Shown: positions 41,228 to 51,253, counted from the stretch's first letter. The stretch: DNA of 64,000 nucleotides from Bacteroidaceae bacterium (GCA_017524545.1 JAFXVN010000081.1:27355-91354); one strand, 5' to 3'. Made by a program: numbers and translations. Notes: generated by a model not told the origin, from the letters alone.

Positions 41228-44044
41228 TCAATACCATTCGACGTTGCTGCTGTAGGAGCTCTGCTTCCGCCAGCGCAGGGCATCGGCAAGTGTGCCGGCT
41301 TTGGCGGCGAAAAGGAAGTTGAAGCTGGTATAGGGCGTGATAACCATGCTGCACGACATGGCAAAGCAGTGCAGGTCGCGAGCCAGCGAGACGGTGGTCA
41401 TACTCAACTTCTTGTAGTTGAAGTCGTAGCCGGAGGAGAAGTTGATGTTCCATCCCTCGGCGATGCGGATGTTGCCCGAGAAGTTGAGCGAATGGGTGAA
41501 CTTGTAGGGATAGCGCATACGTTTAGGGTTGATGGGTGCGCTGGTGTTCTCGCGCATCGTTATGCCGTAGCTGACGGTGAGGCTCCACGGCATTTGGAAT
41601 TTGAGGTATCCGTCGGCGTCTGTTTCGGTCGAAGAGGTTTGCTTTGCGCCTGTCATGCCTTTCTTGCGGTCGGGGTCAACATTCTGCATACTGGGGTCTG
41701 CCTCGTCGTCGTCATCTTCGTCATCCTCCTCATCATCAACACTGCTCCTGCCGCTAAAGCGGCCAGTCACCTTGTCCTTCATGCCCATCAGCTTCTTCAG
41801 CGTCTGGTTGTTGAAGGTGTAGGAGAAGTTCTGGCTCATGCCCTGGAAACGTCCGAAGCGTCCCTGCGAGTACTCCGTGTGGTCGCCGACAATGACGTTG
41901 CCGTTCTTGTCGAACTCGTAGGCGTAAGTGGCGAAGACAGCCGACATGGAGAAGGTATAGCTCTTGGTGATTTTGAGGCGGATATGCGTATTGAGGTCGC
42001 TCCAGGGCTTCTTCTTGGCAGCCATGTTGTAGCTCATGGATGCGCCTAACTCGTCGATGAGGCTGATTTTCTTCTCGCCTGTTGAGTCGCGGCTGGTGCG
42101 CCATTTCATCTCCAGGTTGTTGGAGAGGTCGAACTGCACGCTTCCCGACATCTGGTTCGGGGCGGTGCCATATACGCCGCTGGAGAAGGGCGAATAGGCG
42201 ACGGTGGAGACATTGCCTTTGGCATCGGTGCGGACGTACGAGTCCCAGAAACCCCAGAACGGCTTGCTGAAGTCCGGTGCATACTCGAAGGTCACGGTGG
42301 GTGTCACCATGTGGCGGATGGCCTTGATTTTCTTGCCGCCGAACCAGGGCATCGGCGTGTAGGTGCCGTAGAGCTTCGTGTTGAAGCCAAGGCTCATGTT
42401 GAAGTTATAGACATTGTAGAAGCCATACACGGTGTCGCGCTTCACGGTGCGGTTCTCCTCGTCCCACGACTGCATAATCTTGTTGGAGTACATGCGGTCT
42501 GTGAAGGAGATGCCTGGGTTGACGTTGATGTATTTGAGTATGGGGAAGCTGGCGCTGATGGGAATCTGGTGGCGCATAGCATTGCGCCAGTCCTTGACGA
42601 GGTTGCTCTTGAAGAGCAGGTTCTCCTTTGTGTTGATGCTGTTGGTGAGCGACCCGCTGTAGCTCATGCCAATCTTCTCGTACCATTTCTCCTTGCCTGC
42701 CATCTTCTTCCGCTTGAACGGGAAGAAGCGGTTGAGCTGTATGGTGAGGTTCGGCAGTGTGACGGCAATGCTGCTGTCGCGCACCTGCTGCGCGAGGTTG
42801 AAGGTTGCGCCGATGGTCAGTCCGATGTCGGGGAACGACTTGCTGTAGGCGATACTGCTGGTTCGCGTGCTCTGCGTGTAGCTCGACGGGTCGTACATGC
42901 TCGACAGGTTGTTGCGTTCGTAGCTGCTCGTGGCGAAGTTGACGCTTGCCGTGAAGGTCTGCGTTGGGTTGGACTTCGGGTCCTGCCTGTGCGTCCACGT
43001 CACCTTGAAGCTCTTCGAGACGGTAAAGTCGGGCATGTTCTTCTCGCCCGTCTGCGTGTATTGGTAGCTGAGATAGACGTTGCCGTTGTATCGGTAGCGC
43101 TTTCTGTAGTTAGACTGTGTCGAAAGCATCCAGGAGCCTTTTGTATAGACATCTGCCAGCAGCTTGGTGTCGATGTAGTCGTTGAAGGCGAAGTAGTAGC
43201 CGCCGTCGCGCAGGTAGAAGCCGCGCGAGGTCTCGTCGCCATAGCTCGGCATGATGAAGCCGCTGCTGTACTTGCTCTTGAAGGGGAAGAAGCCGTAGGG
43301 GATGGCAAGCGGGAGCGGCACGTCCTCCACGACGAGGTAGGTGGGGCCGAACACGACATCTTTGCCCGGGCGCATCTTGGCACGTGTCATGTTGAGGTAG
43401 AAGTGGGGGTGCGGGGCGTCGCAGGTCGAGTAGAAAGCCTTCTTGACATACATGGTGCCGACGCTGTCGCGCTTGCCGTCGATGCTCTTCATGAAGCCCT
43501 CGCCCTGCTGGGTATAGACATTGGTGATGAAGGCTTTGCGCGTCTTGAAGTTGTAGCTGATGCTGTCCGGCTCGTACTCGTCCGACCCCTGCCGGAAGAG
43601 CGGTTTGCCCGTGACGTTGCCGGTGGAATCTATGCGGCCGCTGGCATGAACCAGGCTGCTGTCGATGGCAATGTTGATAATGTCCGCCTCAAGCTCCAGA
43701 TTCTGGTACTTGACCTTGCTGCCGCCATAGAGGTTGGCGCGGGAGCGGACGTAGTCGAAGGTGATGGAGTCCTCCGCCGAATAATCGACAGGCATGTCTA
43801 AGGCATTCTTGCTTCTGGGCGTGGAGTCGGCTGGCACCGTGTCCTGCGGCACTGTGTCGGGCAGAGCGGGAAGGATGATGCTGTCCAACAGAATACTGTC
43901 CGTCAGGATGCTATCGAAAGGGATGCTGTCCGTCAAGAGCGTGTCGGGCCTCTCCCTCAGAAAGACCGCTCTTCCTGTGGGACGTGCTGCCAGCGATGCC
44001 AATATGTAACATGCTGCCAATATCGATAGTAACCTTGCCTTCAA
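41228..44044 (-). CDS. lptD: LPS-assembly protein LptD, Bacteroidetes type
   Basis: A 938-residue outer-membrane protein that places lipopolysaccharide in the outer leaflet. Signal peptide 1-20. A low-complexity stretch follows (DSILTDSILLDSI, DTVPQDTVPADS). An OstA-like N-terminal domain (about 85-260) has KVKYQNLELEADIINI and HFYLNMTRAKMRPGKDVVFG. The C-terminal beta-barrel begins near IPYGFFPFKSKYSSGFIMPS and ends LRWRKQSSYSSNVEWY. The acidic insert with DDEEDDEDDDDEAD near residue 810 is unusual. Converges with engB, 13 bases apart. Confidence 0.88.
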   Translation of the reverse strand: MKARLLSILAACYILASLAARPTGRAVFLRERPDTLLTDSIPFDSILTDSILLDSIILPALPDTVPQDTVPADSTPRSKNALDMPVDYSAEDSITFDYVRSRANLYGGSKVKYQNLELEADIINIAIDSSLVHASGRIDSTGNVTGKPLFRQGSDEYEPDSISYNFKTRKAFITNVYTQQGEGFMKSIDGKRDSVGTMYVKKAFYSTCDAPHPHFYLNMTRAKMRPGKDVVFGPTYLVVEDVPLPLAIPYGFFPFKSKYSSGFIMPSYGDETSRGFYLRDGGYYFAFNDYIDTKLLADVYTKGSWMLSTQSNYRKRYRYNGNVYLSYQYTQTGEKNMPDFTVSKSFKVTWTHRQDPKSNPTQTFTASVNFATSSYERNNLSSMYDPSSYTQSTRTSSIAYSKSFPDIGLTIGATFNLAQQVRDSSIAVTLPNLTIQLNRFFPFKRKKMAGKEKWYEKIGMSYSGSLTNSINTKENLLFKSNLVKDWRNAMRHQIPISASFPILKYINVNPGISFTDRMYSNKIMQSWDEENRTVKRDTVYGFYNVYNFNMSLGFNTKLYGTYTPMPWFGGKKIKAIRHMVTPTVTFEYAPDFSKPFWGFWDSYVRTDAKGNVSTVAYSPFSSGVYGTAPNQMSGSVQFDLSNNLEMKWRTSRDSTGEKKISLIDELGASMSYNMAAKKKPWSDLNTHIRLKITKSYTFSMSAVFATYAYEFDKNGNVIVGDHTEYSQGRFGRFQGMSQNFSYTFNNQTLKKLMGMKDKVTGRFSGRSSVDDEEDDEDDDDEADPSMQNVDPDRKKGMTGAKQTSSTETDADGYLKFQMPWSLTVSYGITMRENTSAPINPKRMRYPYKFTHSLNFSGNIRIAEGWNINFSSGYDFNYKKLSMTTVSLARDLHCFAMSCSMVITPYTSFNFLFAAKAGTLADALRWRKQSSYSSNVEWY

Positions 44045-44067
44045 ACGCTATATAATTATCCAAGTTG

Positions 44068-44075
44068 CAAAGGTA
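44068..44075 (-). promoter_or_regulatory. -7 box of lptD with overlapping inverted repeat
   Basis: TACCTTTG on the reverse strand, 23 bases before the ATG at 44044. Just upstream, ACAATAAATT (44078-44087) and AATTTATTGT (44098-44107) form a 10-base inverted repeat across the spacer region. It could be an operator, or a weak terminator for the glycosyltransferase gene ending at 44111. Confidence 0.6.
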
Positions 44076-44110
44076 CGACAATAAATTGGATATTGGAAAT
44101 TTATTGTCCG

Positions 44111-45112
44111 CTAAGATTGGGGAGAGGATGCATTTTTGTTTCTCACATGTACTTTTCTGACCGAACGCATCAGCGGCCAGATGCCTGGGAGCATGAAGAC
44201 TTTTGCCAACAGCGTCTGGCGGTTGTCGGCGATGCCCATTTCCTTTTGCGTATGCAGGGCTTCTGCCCGCAGGGATGGCTTGCCGCTGCGGAAAGCGTGC
44301 ATCAGGAGCTTGTGGAGGCGTGCCTGGAAGAAGTTGTCAAGCTGTTTGCTGGTGATGTGGAAAGCTTGTGCCAGGTCGAAGGAGAGGCGCGTGACGTTGG
44401 CCCAGAATCGGAACTGCTTCTCCTCGCTGTCGGGGTTGGAGATGGTGCTCCCGCCGCAGGAGTAGGCGAGGGTGGGGTGGTCGATGTAGGCCACATCGCC
44501 CATGCGGGCCAGGAAGAAGGAAATCTGCACGTCTTCGCAGCGGTATTTGTCTGGGTCGAAGAACTGCGGCCACTCTTTCATGGCCTGGCGTATCCAGTCG
44601 TTGCGGTAGAGCGATGTGCAGAGATGGATGGCAGGTCGTTCGCGAGGCATGAGGATGTCGGCAAGCATCTCCTCCCTCCTCGGGGGGAGGTAGGTAGGTA
44701 GGCTGCTCATTTCCCCGGTCTGCTCATTGTATCTCTGCCAGTCGGTGTGCACGATGCCGACGTTTGCGTTCTTCTCCAAGATGAGCGACTCTGCTTCGAG
44801 CTTCGCTTCGTCCGTCCAGAAGTCGTCGCCTGAGCAGTCGGCAACGTATTTCCCCCGACAGGCGCGAAGACAGTCGAAGTAGTTGGCGACGAAGCCTTTG
44901 TTGGATTTGTTTGCCAGGATGCGAATCGTGTCGGGTTGCTGCTGCTGGTATTGCTGGCAGACGGCAAGCGTGCCGTCCGTGGAGCCGTCCTCGCCGATGA
45001 CGATTTCGATGGGCAGATGGCACTTCTGCATCAGGATGCTGTCGAGTGTCCTGCCTATCGTGTCTTGCTGGTTGTAGGTGCAGACAATAACGGATATGAG
45101 TTCAGAGTACAT
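44111..45112 (-). CDS. glycosyltransferase family 2
   Basis: A 333-residue GT-A-type sugar transferase. ISVIVCTYNQQDTIGRTLDS opens the nucleotide-binding fold, EIVIGEDGSTDGT holds the first acidic pair, and ADCSGDDFWTD (about 95) stands in the place of the metal-binding motif. RCEDVQISFFLARMG follows in the acceptor half. No membrane segments are clear except a weak one at the end. Probably adds a sugar to a surface polysaccharide; a flippase gene diverges from it. The start is only eight bases after the promoter box, so the mRNA would be nearly leaderless. Confidence 0.87.
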   Translation of the reverse strand: MYSELISVIVCTYNQQDTIGRTLDSILMQKCHLPIEIVIGEDGSTDGTLAVCQQYQQQQPDTIRILANKSNKGFVANYFDCLRACRGKYVADCSGDDFWTDEAKLEAESLILEKNANVGIVHTDWQRYNEQTGEMSSLPTYLPPRREEMLADILMPRERPAIHLCTSLYRNDWIRQAMKEWPQFFDPDKYRCEDVQISFFLARMGDVAYIDHPTLAYSCGGSTISNPDSEEKQFRFWANVTRLSFDLAQAFHITSKQLDNFFQARLHKLLMHAFRSGKPSLRAEALHTQKEMGIADNRQTLLAKVFMLPGIWPLMRSVRKVHVRNKNASSPQS

Positions 45113-45120
45113 AAGTTATG

Positions 45121-45128
45121 CAAAGGTA
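45121..45128 (-). promoter_or_regulatory. -7 box of the glycosyltransferase gene
   Basis: TACCTTTG on the reverse strand, ending eight bases before the ATG at 45112. Confidence 0.65.
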
Positions 45129-45223
45129 GCACTTTTAATTCAAAATACATGCTTCTTTGTTCATAATAATGCATAAAAAGAAAAACAATGAACTATGAGC
45201 TATGAACTATGAACTATTTGTTG

Positions 45224-45231
45224 TATCTTTG
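45224..45231 (+). promoter_or_regulatory. -7 box of the flippase gene
   Basis: TATCTTTG, 20 bases before the ATG at 45252. Upstream are tandem ATGAACT words (45187-45217) that fit the single-arm repeat class. Confidence 0.65.
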
Positions 45232-45251
45232 CAGCCCCAAAGTCATAATAG

Positions 45252-46766
45252 ATGAGTAAGCTCAAGAATCTTCATAACCCTGAGACCAACGACACCTCCT
45301 ACGACCATGTGCTGAAATATACAGGCATCTTCGGCGGTGTGCAGGGATTGAAGATGATTGTCAGTGCTGTGCGCATGAAGCTTACGGCCTACATTCTGGG
45401 CGGTTGGGGCATCGGGCTTATCACGGCCTACAATTCTGTCTTCGAGTTCCTCAACAATGCCAGCAACATGGGCATTCCCCTGAATGCGACGCGCAGCACT
45501 AGCGAGCTGTTCGAGGAGGGAACTGACGAGGAGGTCGCCCATCAGGTGATGGTTGTCCGCACCTGGGTGCTGTGGTCGGCTCTGCTTTCTGTGCTCATCT
45601 GCCTCTTCTTCTCGCCGGTTATCAGCTATTTTTTCTTCGACCACGACTGGCATCGCTGGCCCGCTGTGATGCTCGTCTCGCTTGTGGCGGTGGGCAACAT
45701 CATTGCGGAGGGAGAATGCGCCATCCTGAAGGGTTTGCGACAGGTGCGTAAGGTGGCGTTTATTGAGACGATACTGGCTCTCGGCACATTGATTTGCACC
45801 ATCCCTCTGTACTATTTGCTGGGCTTTCGCGGAGTCATCGTGGGGCTTATCGTCTGCGGCTTCCTGTCGGCAGCGGTGCATTTTTCCTTCTCGCTCCGTT
45901 TGGTTCCCTACGACGTGCGGCCGCTTTCCCAGAAAACCTTCGTCGAGGGTTTGCCGCTCATCAAGGTGGGCATTCCATACGTGCTGGCGGGTGTGGCAAA
46001 TGCCGGCCTGCAGATGGTGATTCCGGCTATCATCCTTGCCCAACATACGATGGTCGAGCTGGGGTATTACAAGGCAGGCTGGGCACTGATGATTGGCTAT
46101 TCGGGGCTTGTCTTCCTGGCCTTGGAGTCCGACTATTTCCCGCGTCTCTCTGCCGTCAACAACGACAAAACGCGCATGAACAATACCATCAACCAGCAGA
46201 TAGATGTCTGTACGCTCATCCTCACGCCTTTGCTCATTCTTCTGGTCGTACTCATGCCTTTTGTCCTGCAACTGCTCTTCGAGGATGAGTTTATGGTTGC
46301 TACGGGTATGGCCACGCTTGCTGTCTTCTATCCCTTCCTGCGCTGCTTGGCGTTGCCGATGGGCTATAGTGTGCTGGCAAAAGGGCATAGTATCGCCTAT
46401 CTGGTGTTGGAGGTTGTCTATGATGTCCTGTTCGGCTTGCTCATTTGGTGGTGTTACAGCTCGTTCGGGTTGATTGGGGCTGGCATTGCGCTGTCTGCCG
46501 GTGCCCTCTACGATGTGGTCATCTATTTCCTGTACTGCCATTTCCGCTACGGTTTCGTGTTCCGCAGTAGCACTTTGCTCTTTTGCCTCGGGCAGTTTGC
46601 TTGTGTGGTGTTTGCCGTCGAATACTGCTTCCTCGTCTCTCCGACCGACGAGGAGAGGTACGTTGCGGGCGGCATAGCCTTTGCCGTGTCGTTTGCTTTG
46701 AGCCTCTACCAGCTGATGCACCGCTCAAACCGTGCCAAGTCATTGGTTAGCAGGTTCAGAAGTTAG
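45252..46766 (+). CDS. oligosaccharide flippase (Wzx/MATE-like)
   Basis: A 504-residue inner-membrane protein with about 14 hydrophobic segments of the polysaccharide biosynthesis/MurJ-MATE group. Such proteins turn lipid-linked sugars to the periplasmic side. Visible are GGWGIGLITAYNSVFEFLNN near residue 50 and YYKAGWALMIGYSGLVFLAL near residue 275, followed by SDYFPRLSA, a segment common to the O-antigen translocases. With the divergent glycosyltransferase it may serve a surface polysaccharide, but no larger locus is present. Confidence 0.85.
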   Translation: MSKLKNLHNPETNDTSYDHVLKYTGIFGGVQGLKMIVSAVRMKLTAYILGGWGIGLITAYNSVFEFLNNASNMGIPLNATRSTSELFEEGTDEEVAHQVMVVRTWVLWSALLSVLICLFFSPVISYFFFDHDWHRWPAVMLVSLVAVGNIIAEGECAILKGLRQVRKVAFIETILALGTLICTIPLYYLLGFRGVIVGLIVCGFLSAAVHFSFSLRLVPYDVRPLSQKTFVEGLPLIKVGIPYVLAGVANAGLQMVIPAIILAQHTMVELGYYKAGWALMIGYSGLVFLALESDYFPRLSAVNNDKTRMNNTINQQIDVCTLILTPLLILLVVLMPFVLQLLFEDEFMVATGMATLAVFYPFLRCLALPMGYSVLAKGHSIAYLVLEVVYDVLFGLLIWWCYSSFGLIGAGIALSAGALYDVVIYFLYCHFRYGFVFRSSTLLFCLGQFACVVFAVEYCFLVSPTDEERYVAGGIAFAVSFALSLYQLMHRSNRAKSLVSRFRS

Positions 46767-46862
46767 TGCTGTTCAAGCACGGAAAACCTCTTGTGCAGGC
46801 TCAATCTGTCCTTTTTCATTTTTTTGCGTGCCTGAGTTGTTGTTTTATTGCAGGAATATGTG

Positions 46863-46870
46863 TATCTTTG
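46863..46870 (+). promoter_or_regulatory. -7 box of the second GH92 gene
   Basis: TATCTTTG, 31 bases before the ATG at 46902, supporting that start over an upstream one inside the promoter. Confidence 0.7.
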
Positions 46871-46901
46871 CACAGGAAACCACACATTATTATATTATTT
46901 T

Positions 46902-49265
46902 ATGAAAAGAAACTTGCTCTTTGCATCGCTCATCGCATGTATGTGGACGCTTTCTGACGTCTGTGTGGGGGCTTCCCTCATCCAGTATGTGGAACCCCGC
47001 ATCGGCACGGCTCACTGCCGTTCCTTCCACTTCGCTCCGGGCTCCATGCCCTTCGGCATGGCCAAGCCAGGGCCTTCCACCAACGGCTCTCTCGGCAATG
47101 CCGACGGTTGGCAGGCGACAGGCTACGACTATCGCGACAAGTCCATCGAAGGCTTCGTCTGCACACACGAGTTCCAGGTGGGCGGTATCACCGTGGCTCC
47201 CTCCACGGGTGTCCTGCTCACGACACCCGGACTTCCCGACGGCACAGGTCCCCGAGGCTACCGCTCCGGCTACAGCCACGACGACGAGTTCGCCACGGCG
47301 GGCTACTATCAGGTGTTGCTTCAGGACTATGACATTAATGCCGAGGTCACGGCGACCACTCGTGTGGCCTTCCTCCGCTTCACCTTTCCCGAATCGAAGT
47401 CGGCACACCTCATCTTCGACATCGGGCATCAGCAGGGCGAAAGCGGCAAGGTGAAGGACTCCGAGGTCTGGATTAACGACGATGGCACGGTGGAAGGTTG
47501 GGTCGTGACACGCCCCGAATACATCAAGAAGTACCAGCCAAATGCCGACCAGCGCATCTATTTCTCGGCTGTCGTGGACAAGAAGGCCGAGTCCCACGGC
47601 ACGTTCAACGGCAACAGCATCCACGAGGACGAGACCTACGCGCACGGCCTTGGCGCAGGAGCCTACCTCAACTTCTGCACCCGCGAGGACGAGCAGATAA
47701 CGGCAAAGGTTGCCATCTCCTATACCTCCGTGCAGAATGCCCGCATCAATCTCAAGGCAGAGGCGACCGGCATCGGCTTCGACCAGGCCAAAGCCGTTTC
47801 GCAGCAGGCTTGGGAGGAGGCACTGGGGCGCATTCTTGTGGAGGGGAAGGGGGAGGCTGTCAAGTTCTACACCGGCCTCTACCATGCATTGCTTGGCCGT
47901 GGCGTGATGAGCGACGTGAACGGCGCTTATCCTAAACACGACGGTACCATCGGGCAAGTGCCTATGGAGGGAGGAAAGCCCAAGTTCCGCATGTTCAACA
48001 CCGATGCCATGTGGGGCGGGCAGTGGAACCTGACGCAGCTCTGGGCGTTGGCCTACCCCGAGCACCTCTCCGAGTTCGTGTCCTCCACCCTTCAGGAGTA
48101 CAAGGATTGTGGCTGGCTGGCTGACGGTCTTGCCAACTCGAAATACGTCTCCGGTGTGGGCACCAACCAGTTGCCTTTGATGATAGACGCTGCCTATCAG
48201 TGCGGCATCCGCGACTTCGACCTCGAACTTGCCTACGATGCCTGCGTGAAGAATGAGATGGATGGCGAGAACCGTCCCGAAGGTGCAGGTAAGGACGACA
48301 CGGCCGACTTCGTGGAGCTGGGCTATGCGCCCCACAAGAACCTTGGCGAGCCTGGCGAGGACTTCTATTTCTCCGGCTCCCATACGCTGGAGTATTCTTT
48401 CTCCGCCTACGCCACTGCCATGCTTGGAAAGAGCCTTGGCAAGATGGAGCTCTATGACAAACTGATGTGGATGTCCCGAGGATGGGAACGCATCTTCGAC
48501 GAATCAACCGGCTATATGCATCCGCGCCTCAAAAACGGTGAGTTTATCGCCAACTTCGACCCCATGCAGGTGTGGCGCGGCTTCCAGGAAGGTAATGCCG
48601 TGCAATACACCTTCTATGTGCCTCATACGCCCGAGGAACTCATCAGTAAGGTTGGCGTGGACGAGTTCAACAAGCGACTGGATGACATCTTCACCGCCTC
48701 GCAGCCCCAGATATTCTCGGGCGGCAAGGAGATTGACGCCTTTGCAGGGCTGCGCACCTACTACAACCAGGGCAACCAGCCCTGTCTGCATATCTCCTGG
48801 CTCTTCAACCACAGCGGCCGCCCCGACCTCTCGCAGAAGTGGGTGCGTGCTATCTGCGACGAGTTCTATGGCACGGACGGCATTCATGGCTACGGCTACG
48901 GACAGGATGAAGACCAGGGTCAGTTGGGTGCATGGTACGTCATGTCGAGTATCGGCCTCTTCGCCGTAGATGGACTGACTTCGCCAGACCCAGCCTTCTC
49001 CATCGGCAGTCCCCTCTTCGAGAAGGTCACAATCAAGCTCAATCTGCAGTATTATAAGGGAGAAGAGTTTGTCATCACCACGAAGGATAGCAATCCCAAG
49101 AAGTCACGCAGCCGCAAGAACGAGGGGAAGAGCATCTATGTGGAACCCCTCAAGACCATCGACGGCAAGGAAAGCACCGCAGGCAGCATTAAGTTCGCCG
49201 ACGTGGTGGACGGCGGCTCGATGGAGCTGACCTTGACAAAGACATCTCCTGCCGAAAAGAAATAG
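46902..49265 (+). CDS. GH92 alpha-mannosidase
   Basis: A 787-residue exported GH92 enzyme, subfamily different from the one at 29870. Signal peptide 1-24. The sandwich domain starts SLIQYVEPRIGTAHCRSFHF and has APGSMPFGMAKPGP; the catalytic domain has MFNTDAMWGGQWNLTQLWAL and the motif GQDEDQGQLGAWYVMSSIGL. In GH92 the acidic residues of this motif act with calcium in catalysis. The C-terminal part has a lysine-rich loop (KKSRSRKNEGK). No inserted repeat and no T9SS tail. Own promoter; ends at an inverted-repeat element. Confidence 0.92.
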   Translation: MKRNLLFASLIACMWTLSDVCVGASLIQYVEPRIGTAHCRSFHFAPGSMPFGMAKPGPSTNGSLGNADGWQATGYDYRDKSIEGFVCTHEFQVGGITVAPSTGVLLTTPGLPDGTGPRGYRSGYSHDDEFATAGYYQVLLQDYDINAEVTATTRVAFLRFTFPESKSAHLIFDIGHQQGESGKVKDSEVWINDDGTVEGWVVTRPEYIKKYQPNADQRIYFSAVVDKKAESHGTFNGNSIHEDETYAHGLGAGAYLNFCTREDEQITAKVAISYTSVQNARINLKAEATGIGFDQAKAVSQQAWEEALGRILVEGKGEAVKFYTGLYHALLGRGVMSDVNGAYPKHDGTIGQVPMEGGKPKFRMFNTDAMWGGQWNLTQLWALAYPEHLSEFVSSTLQEYKDCGWLADGLANSKYVSGVGTNQLPLMIDAAYQCGIRDFDLELAYDACVKNEMDGENRPEGAGKDDTADFVELGYAPHKNLGEPGEDFYFSGSHTLEYSFSAYATAMLGKSLGKMELYDKLMWMSRGWERIFDESTGYMHPRLKNGEFIANFDPMQVWRGFQEGNAVQYTFYVPHTPEELISKVGVDEFNKRLDDIFTASQPQIFSGGKEIDAFAGLRTYYNQGNQPCLHISWLFNHSGRPDLSQKWVRAICDEFYGTDGIHGYGYGQDEDQGQLGAWYVMSSIGLFAVDGLTSPDPAFSIGSPLFEKVTIKLNLQYYKGEEFVITTKDSNPKKSRSRKNEGKSIYVEPLKTIDGKESTAGSIKFADVVDGGSMELTLTKTSPAEKK

Positions 49266-49287
49266 CGGCATAGAAAGGGCAGAATAA

Positions 49288-49367
49288 ACAACAACGGATT
49301 TCACGGATTTCACGGATTTTATTAGCTGGTTATCGACACCGCTAGAATCCGTGAAATCCGTTGTTGT
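49288..49367. repeat. inverted-repeat element after the second GH92 gene
   Basis: ACAACAACGGATTTCACGG and its exact complement form 22-base arms (49288-49309 and 49346-49367); the left arm carries one more ACGGATTTC word. The spacer is about 26-36 bases. It lies between convergent genes and may end both transcripts. Confidence 0.8.
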
Positions 49368-49384
49368 ATGATACTAACGTCCCC

Positions 49385-49840
49385 TTAGGCAATCTTTACT
49401 TTCACCACGACTTTCTTTACTGCAAGGGGTTGTTCTGCGCAGAGTTGGGGCATGTGGCCGTCCTGGGGGTAGAGGATGGCGAAGTAGCCGTTGCCCAGAA
49501 GCACCTCCTGCGGGCGGACGGAAGTCTCCCGATAGAGGGCACAGTCGCCTTTTTCGTCGTAGGGCTTTGTTTCTTTCAGGTACTCTAACGGCAGGCAGGC
49601 AACCTTTTCGCTACCGCTGATGAGGTACTGGATGTCAATGTATTGGCGGTGTGCCTCGTAGCCGTTTTCGTTTTCGGGTTTGGTGGTGTATTCCGACACG
49701 ATTGCCTTTACATTCGGGGACAGTTCGTGCACGCCATTCTCGGTGGCGGGGGTGGCGTTGCGCAGGAATTCCAGTCCTGTGCGGATGTCTTCGGAGAGAC
49801 CGGCGTAGGTCTCAAGATGAGTGATTTTGTCGTAAACCAT
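49385..49840 (-). CDS. YhcH/YjgK/YiaL family protein
   Basis: A 151-residue cupin-like protein (DUF386). Members include the sialic-acid anomerase NanQ. Conserved HRQYIDIQYLISGSE and YPQDGHMPQL give the His and Glu/Asp residues of the metal site. It lies 15 bases after the TolC-like gene on the same strand and may be the last gene of the efflux operon, although the functions have no clear link. A sugar-handling role is inferred from the family. Confidence 0.88.
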   Translation of the reverse strand: MVYDKITHLETYAGLSEDIRTGLEFLRNATPATENGVHELSPNVKAIVSEYTTKPENENGYEAHRQYIDIQYLISGSEKVACLPLEYLKETKPYDEKGDCALYRETSVRPQEVLLGNGYFAILYPQDGHMPQLCAEQPLAVKKVVVKVKIA

Positions 49841-49855
49841 AGGTGTCTTCTTTTG

Positions 49856-51253
49856 TTACTCTGCGCCGCCGCCGAGGGCTTGGTAGAGGTCGATGGTGCC
49901 GGAAATGATATCCATGCGGTTGCTAATCTGGCTCATCTGGGCGGAGAGCAGAGAGTTTTGTGCCGTGATGACGTTCAGGTAGTTGGTGCCGCTGTTGGCG
50001 TAAAGCTTCTCGGTGGCATCGAGTGCGCGGGTCAGTGCCTCTACCTGTTTGTCGATGAGTCCCTGTTTGTTGCGGGCGGCATGGATGTCGTCCATTGCTG
50101 CGTTCACCTCGTTGCCTGCTGCGATGATGGCCTGCTGGAAGTCGTTGGTGGCAGCTTCCAACTCAGCCTTCGACACCTTGTACTGGGCGCGGATGCGTCC
50201 GTTGGCGAAGAGGGGCTGTGCCAGGCTTGCCACGGCATTGCCAACCAAGACACCCGGGTTGATGACGGCAGCCCCCGCACTGTTGGTGAACTGGCCGCCC
50301 GCCGAGATGGTGAGCTGCGGGAAGAAGCCGCTCAGGGCAATGTTCTTGTCGTAGAAGGCGGCTGCCAGCTTGTATTCGGCATCGCGCACGTCGGGACGAC
50401 GGTCCAGGATGGTGATGGGCATACCCGTGGTGCAGACAGCGGGCGCACGGAATGAAGCCAGCGAGCTTCGCTCGATGTGTCCGCTGGTCTCGCCAATGAG
50501 AGTGGCAAGAGCATTCGTGATGGCGTGGATATTGTCCTCTATCGAGATGACGGAGGTCGAGATGCTGTAGTAGGTGGCTTCGATGCTTGCCACTGCAGCC
50601 ATGTTGCCCTGTCCGGCATCCATCAGCTGCTTCTGCATCTGCAAGTACTTGCCCCAGTTCTGCTCTGTCTGCTTAGTCAGCGCGAGCTGTTCGTCGAGCA
50701 TGGCGAGGTTGTAGTACATCGATGCGATGCCAGCCACAAGCTGTGCCTGTATGGCCTGCTTGGCGTTGCGGAGCTGCTGGCGTGTCACCTCGGCCTTTTT
50801 CTTGCTGTTGCGCAGCGAGCCAATACTGCCTATCTGCCAGCTCAGTGAGACGGGCAGGGAGTAGGTCTTGCTGGTGGAGTAGTCGCGGCGGTCGTAGGGA
50901 TCCCACACCTTGCTCAGTGTGCCGCTGGGGTTGAAGTAGAGGCTGGGGATGTATGCCAACTTGGCGCACTGCAGGGCATAGTCCGCCTCCTTGATGCGCA
51001 GCTCGGCGTTCTTCATGTTGCTGTTCTGCTTGAGGCCGCGCTCGATGAGTGCCTGCAGCGTCGGGTCGGTGAAGAGGTCGCGCCACCCGAGGTCGCCCAG
51101 GCTGTTGTCGCCAGCCGTCTGCATGTCGCCGTAGATGCCGTCGGTGATGATGCCGTCGGGACGCTCATAGTTTTTGTAGAGGGTGCAACTACTCAATAAT
51201 AATGAGAAAATGAAAAAATGAAATAATGATATGCGTTTCATAATCTGTTTCAT
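49856..51253 (-). CDS. outer-membrane efflux lipoprotein, TolC/NodT type
   Basis: A 465-residue outer-membrane channel of an RND pump. The signal peptide ends in LLLSSCTLY, a lipobox as in OprM/CmeC. Two copies of the TolC repeat are visible (NMKNAELRIKEADYALQCAK and MPITILDRRPDVRDAEYKLA). It ends with the usual ALGGG near the terminus. The start could also be the Met at 51241. Third gene of the MFP-RND-channel run, so the three should form one tripartite pump. Confidence 0.9.
   Translation of the reverse strand: MKQIMKRISLFHFFIFSLLLSSCTLYKNYERPDGIITDGIYGDMQTAGDNSLGDLGWRDLFTDPTLQALIERGLKQNSNMKNAELRIKEADYALQCAKLAYIPSLYFNPSGTLSKVWDPYDRRDYSTSKTYSLPVSLSWQIGSIGSLRNSKKKAEVTRQQLRNAKQAIQAQLVAGIASMYYNLAMLDEQLALTKQTEQNWGKYLQMQKQLMDAGQGNMAAVASIEATYYSISTSVISIEDNIHAITNALATLIGETSGHIERSSLASFRAPAVCTTGMPITILDRRPDVRDAEYKLAAAFYDKNIALSGFFPQLTISAGGQFTNSAGAAVINPGVLVGNAVASLAQPLFANGRIRAQYKVSKAELEAATNDFQQAIIAAGNEVNAAMDDIHAARNKQGLIDKQVEALTRALDATEKLYANSGTNYLNVITAQNSLLSAQMSQISNRMDIISGTIDLYQALGGGAE

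Noticed and set aside
45243-48383. Two reverse-strand frames of almost 500 codons across the flippase and second GH92 genes
   Set aside because: Shadows of real forward genes with promoters and conserved motifs.
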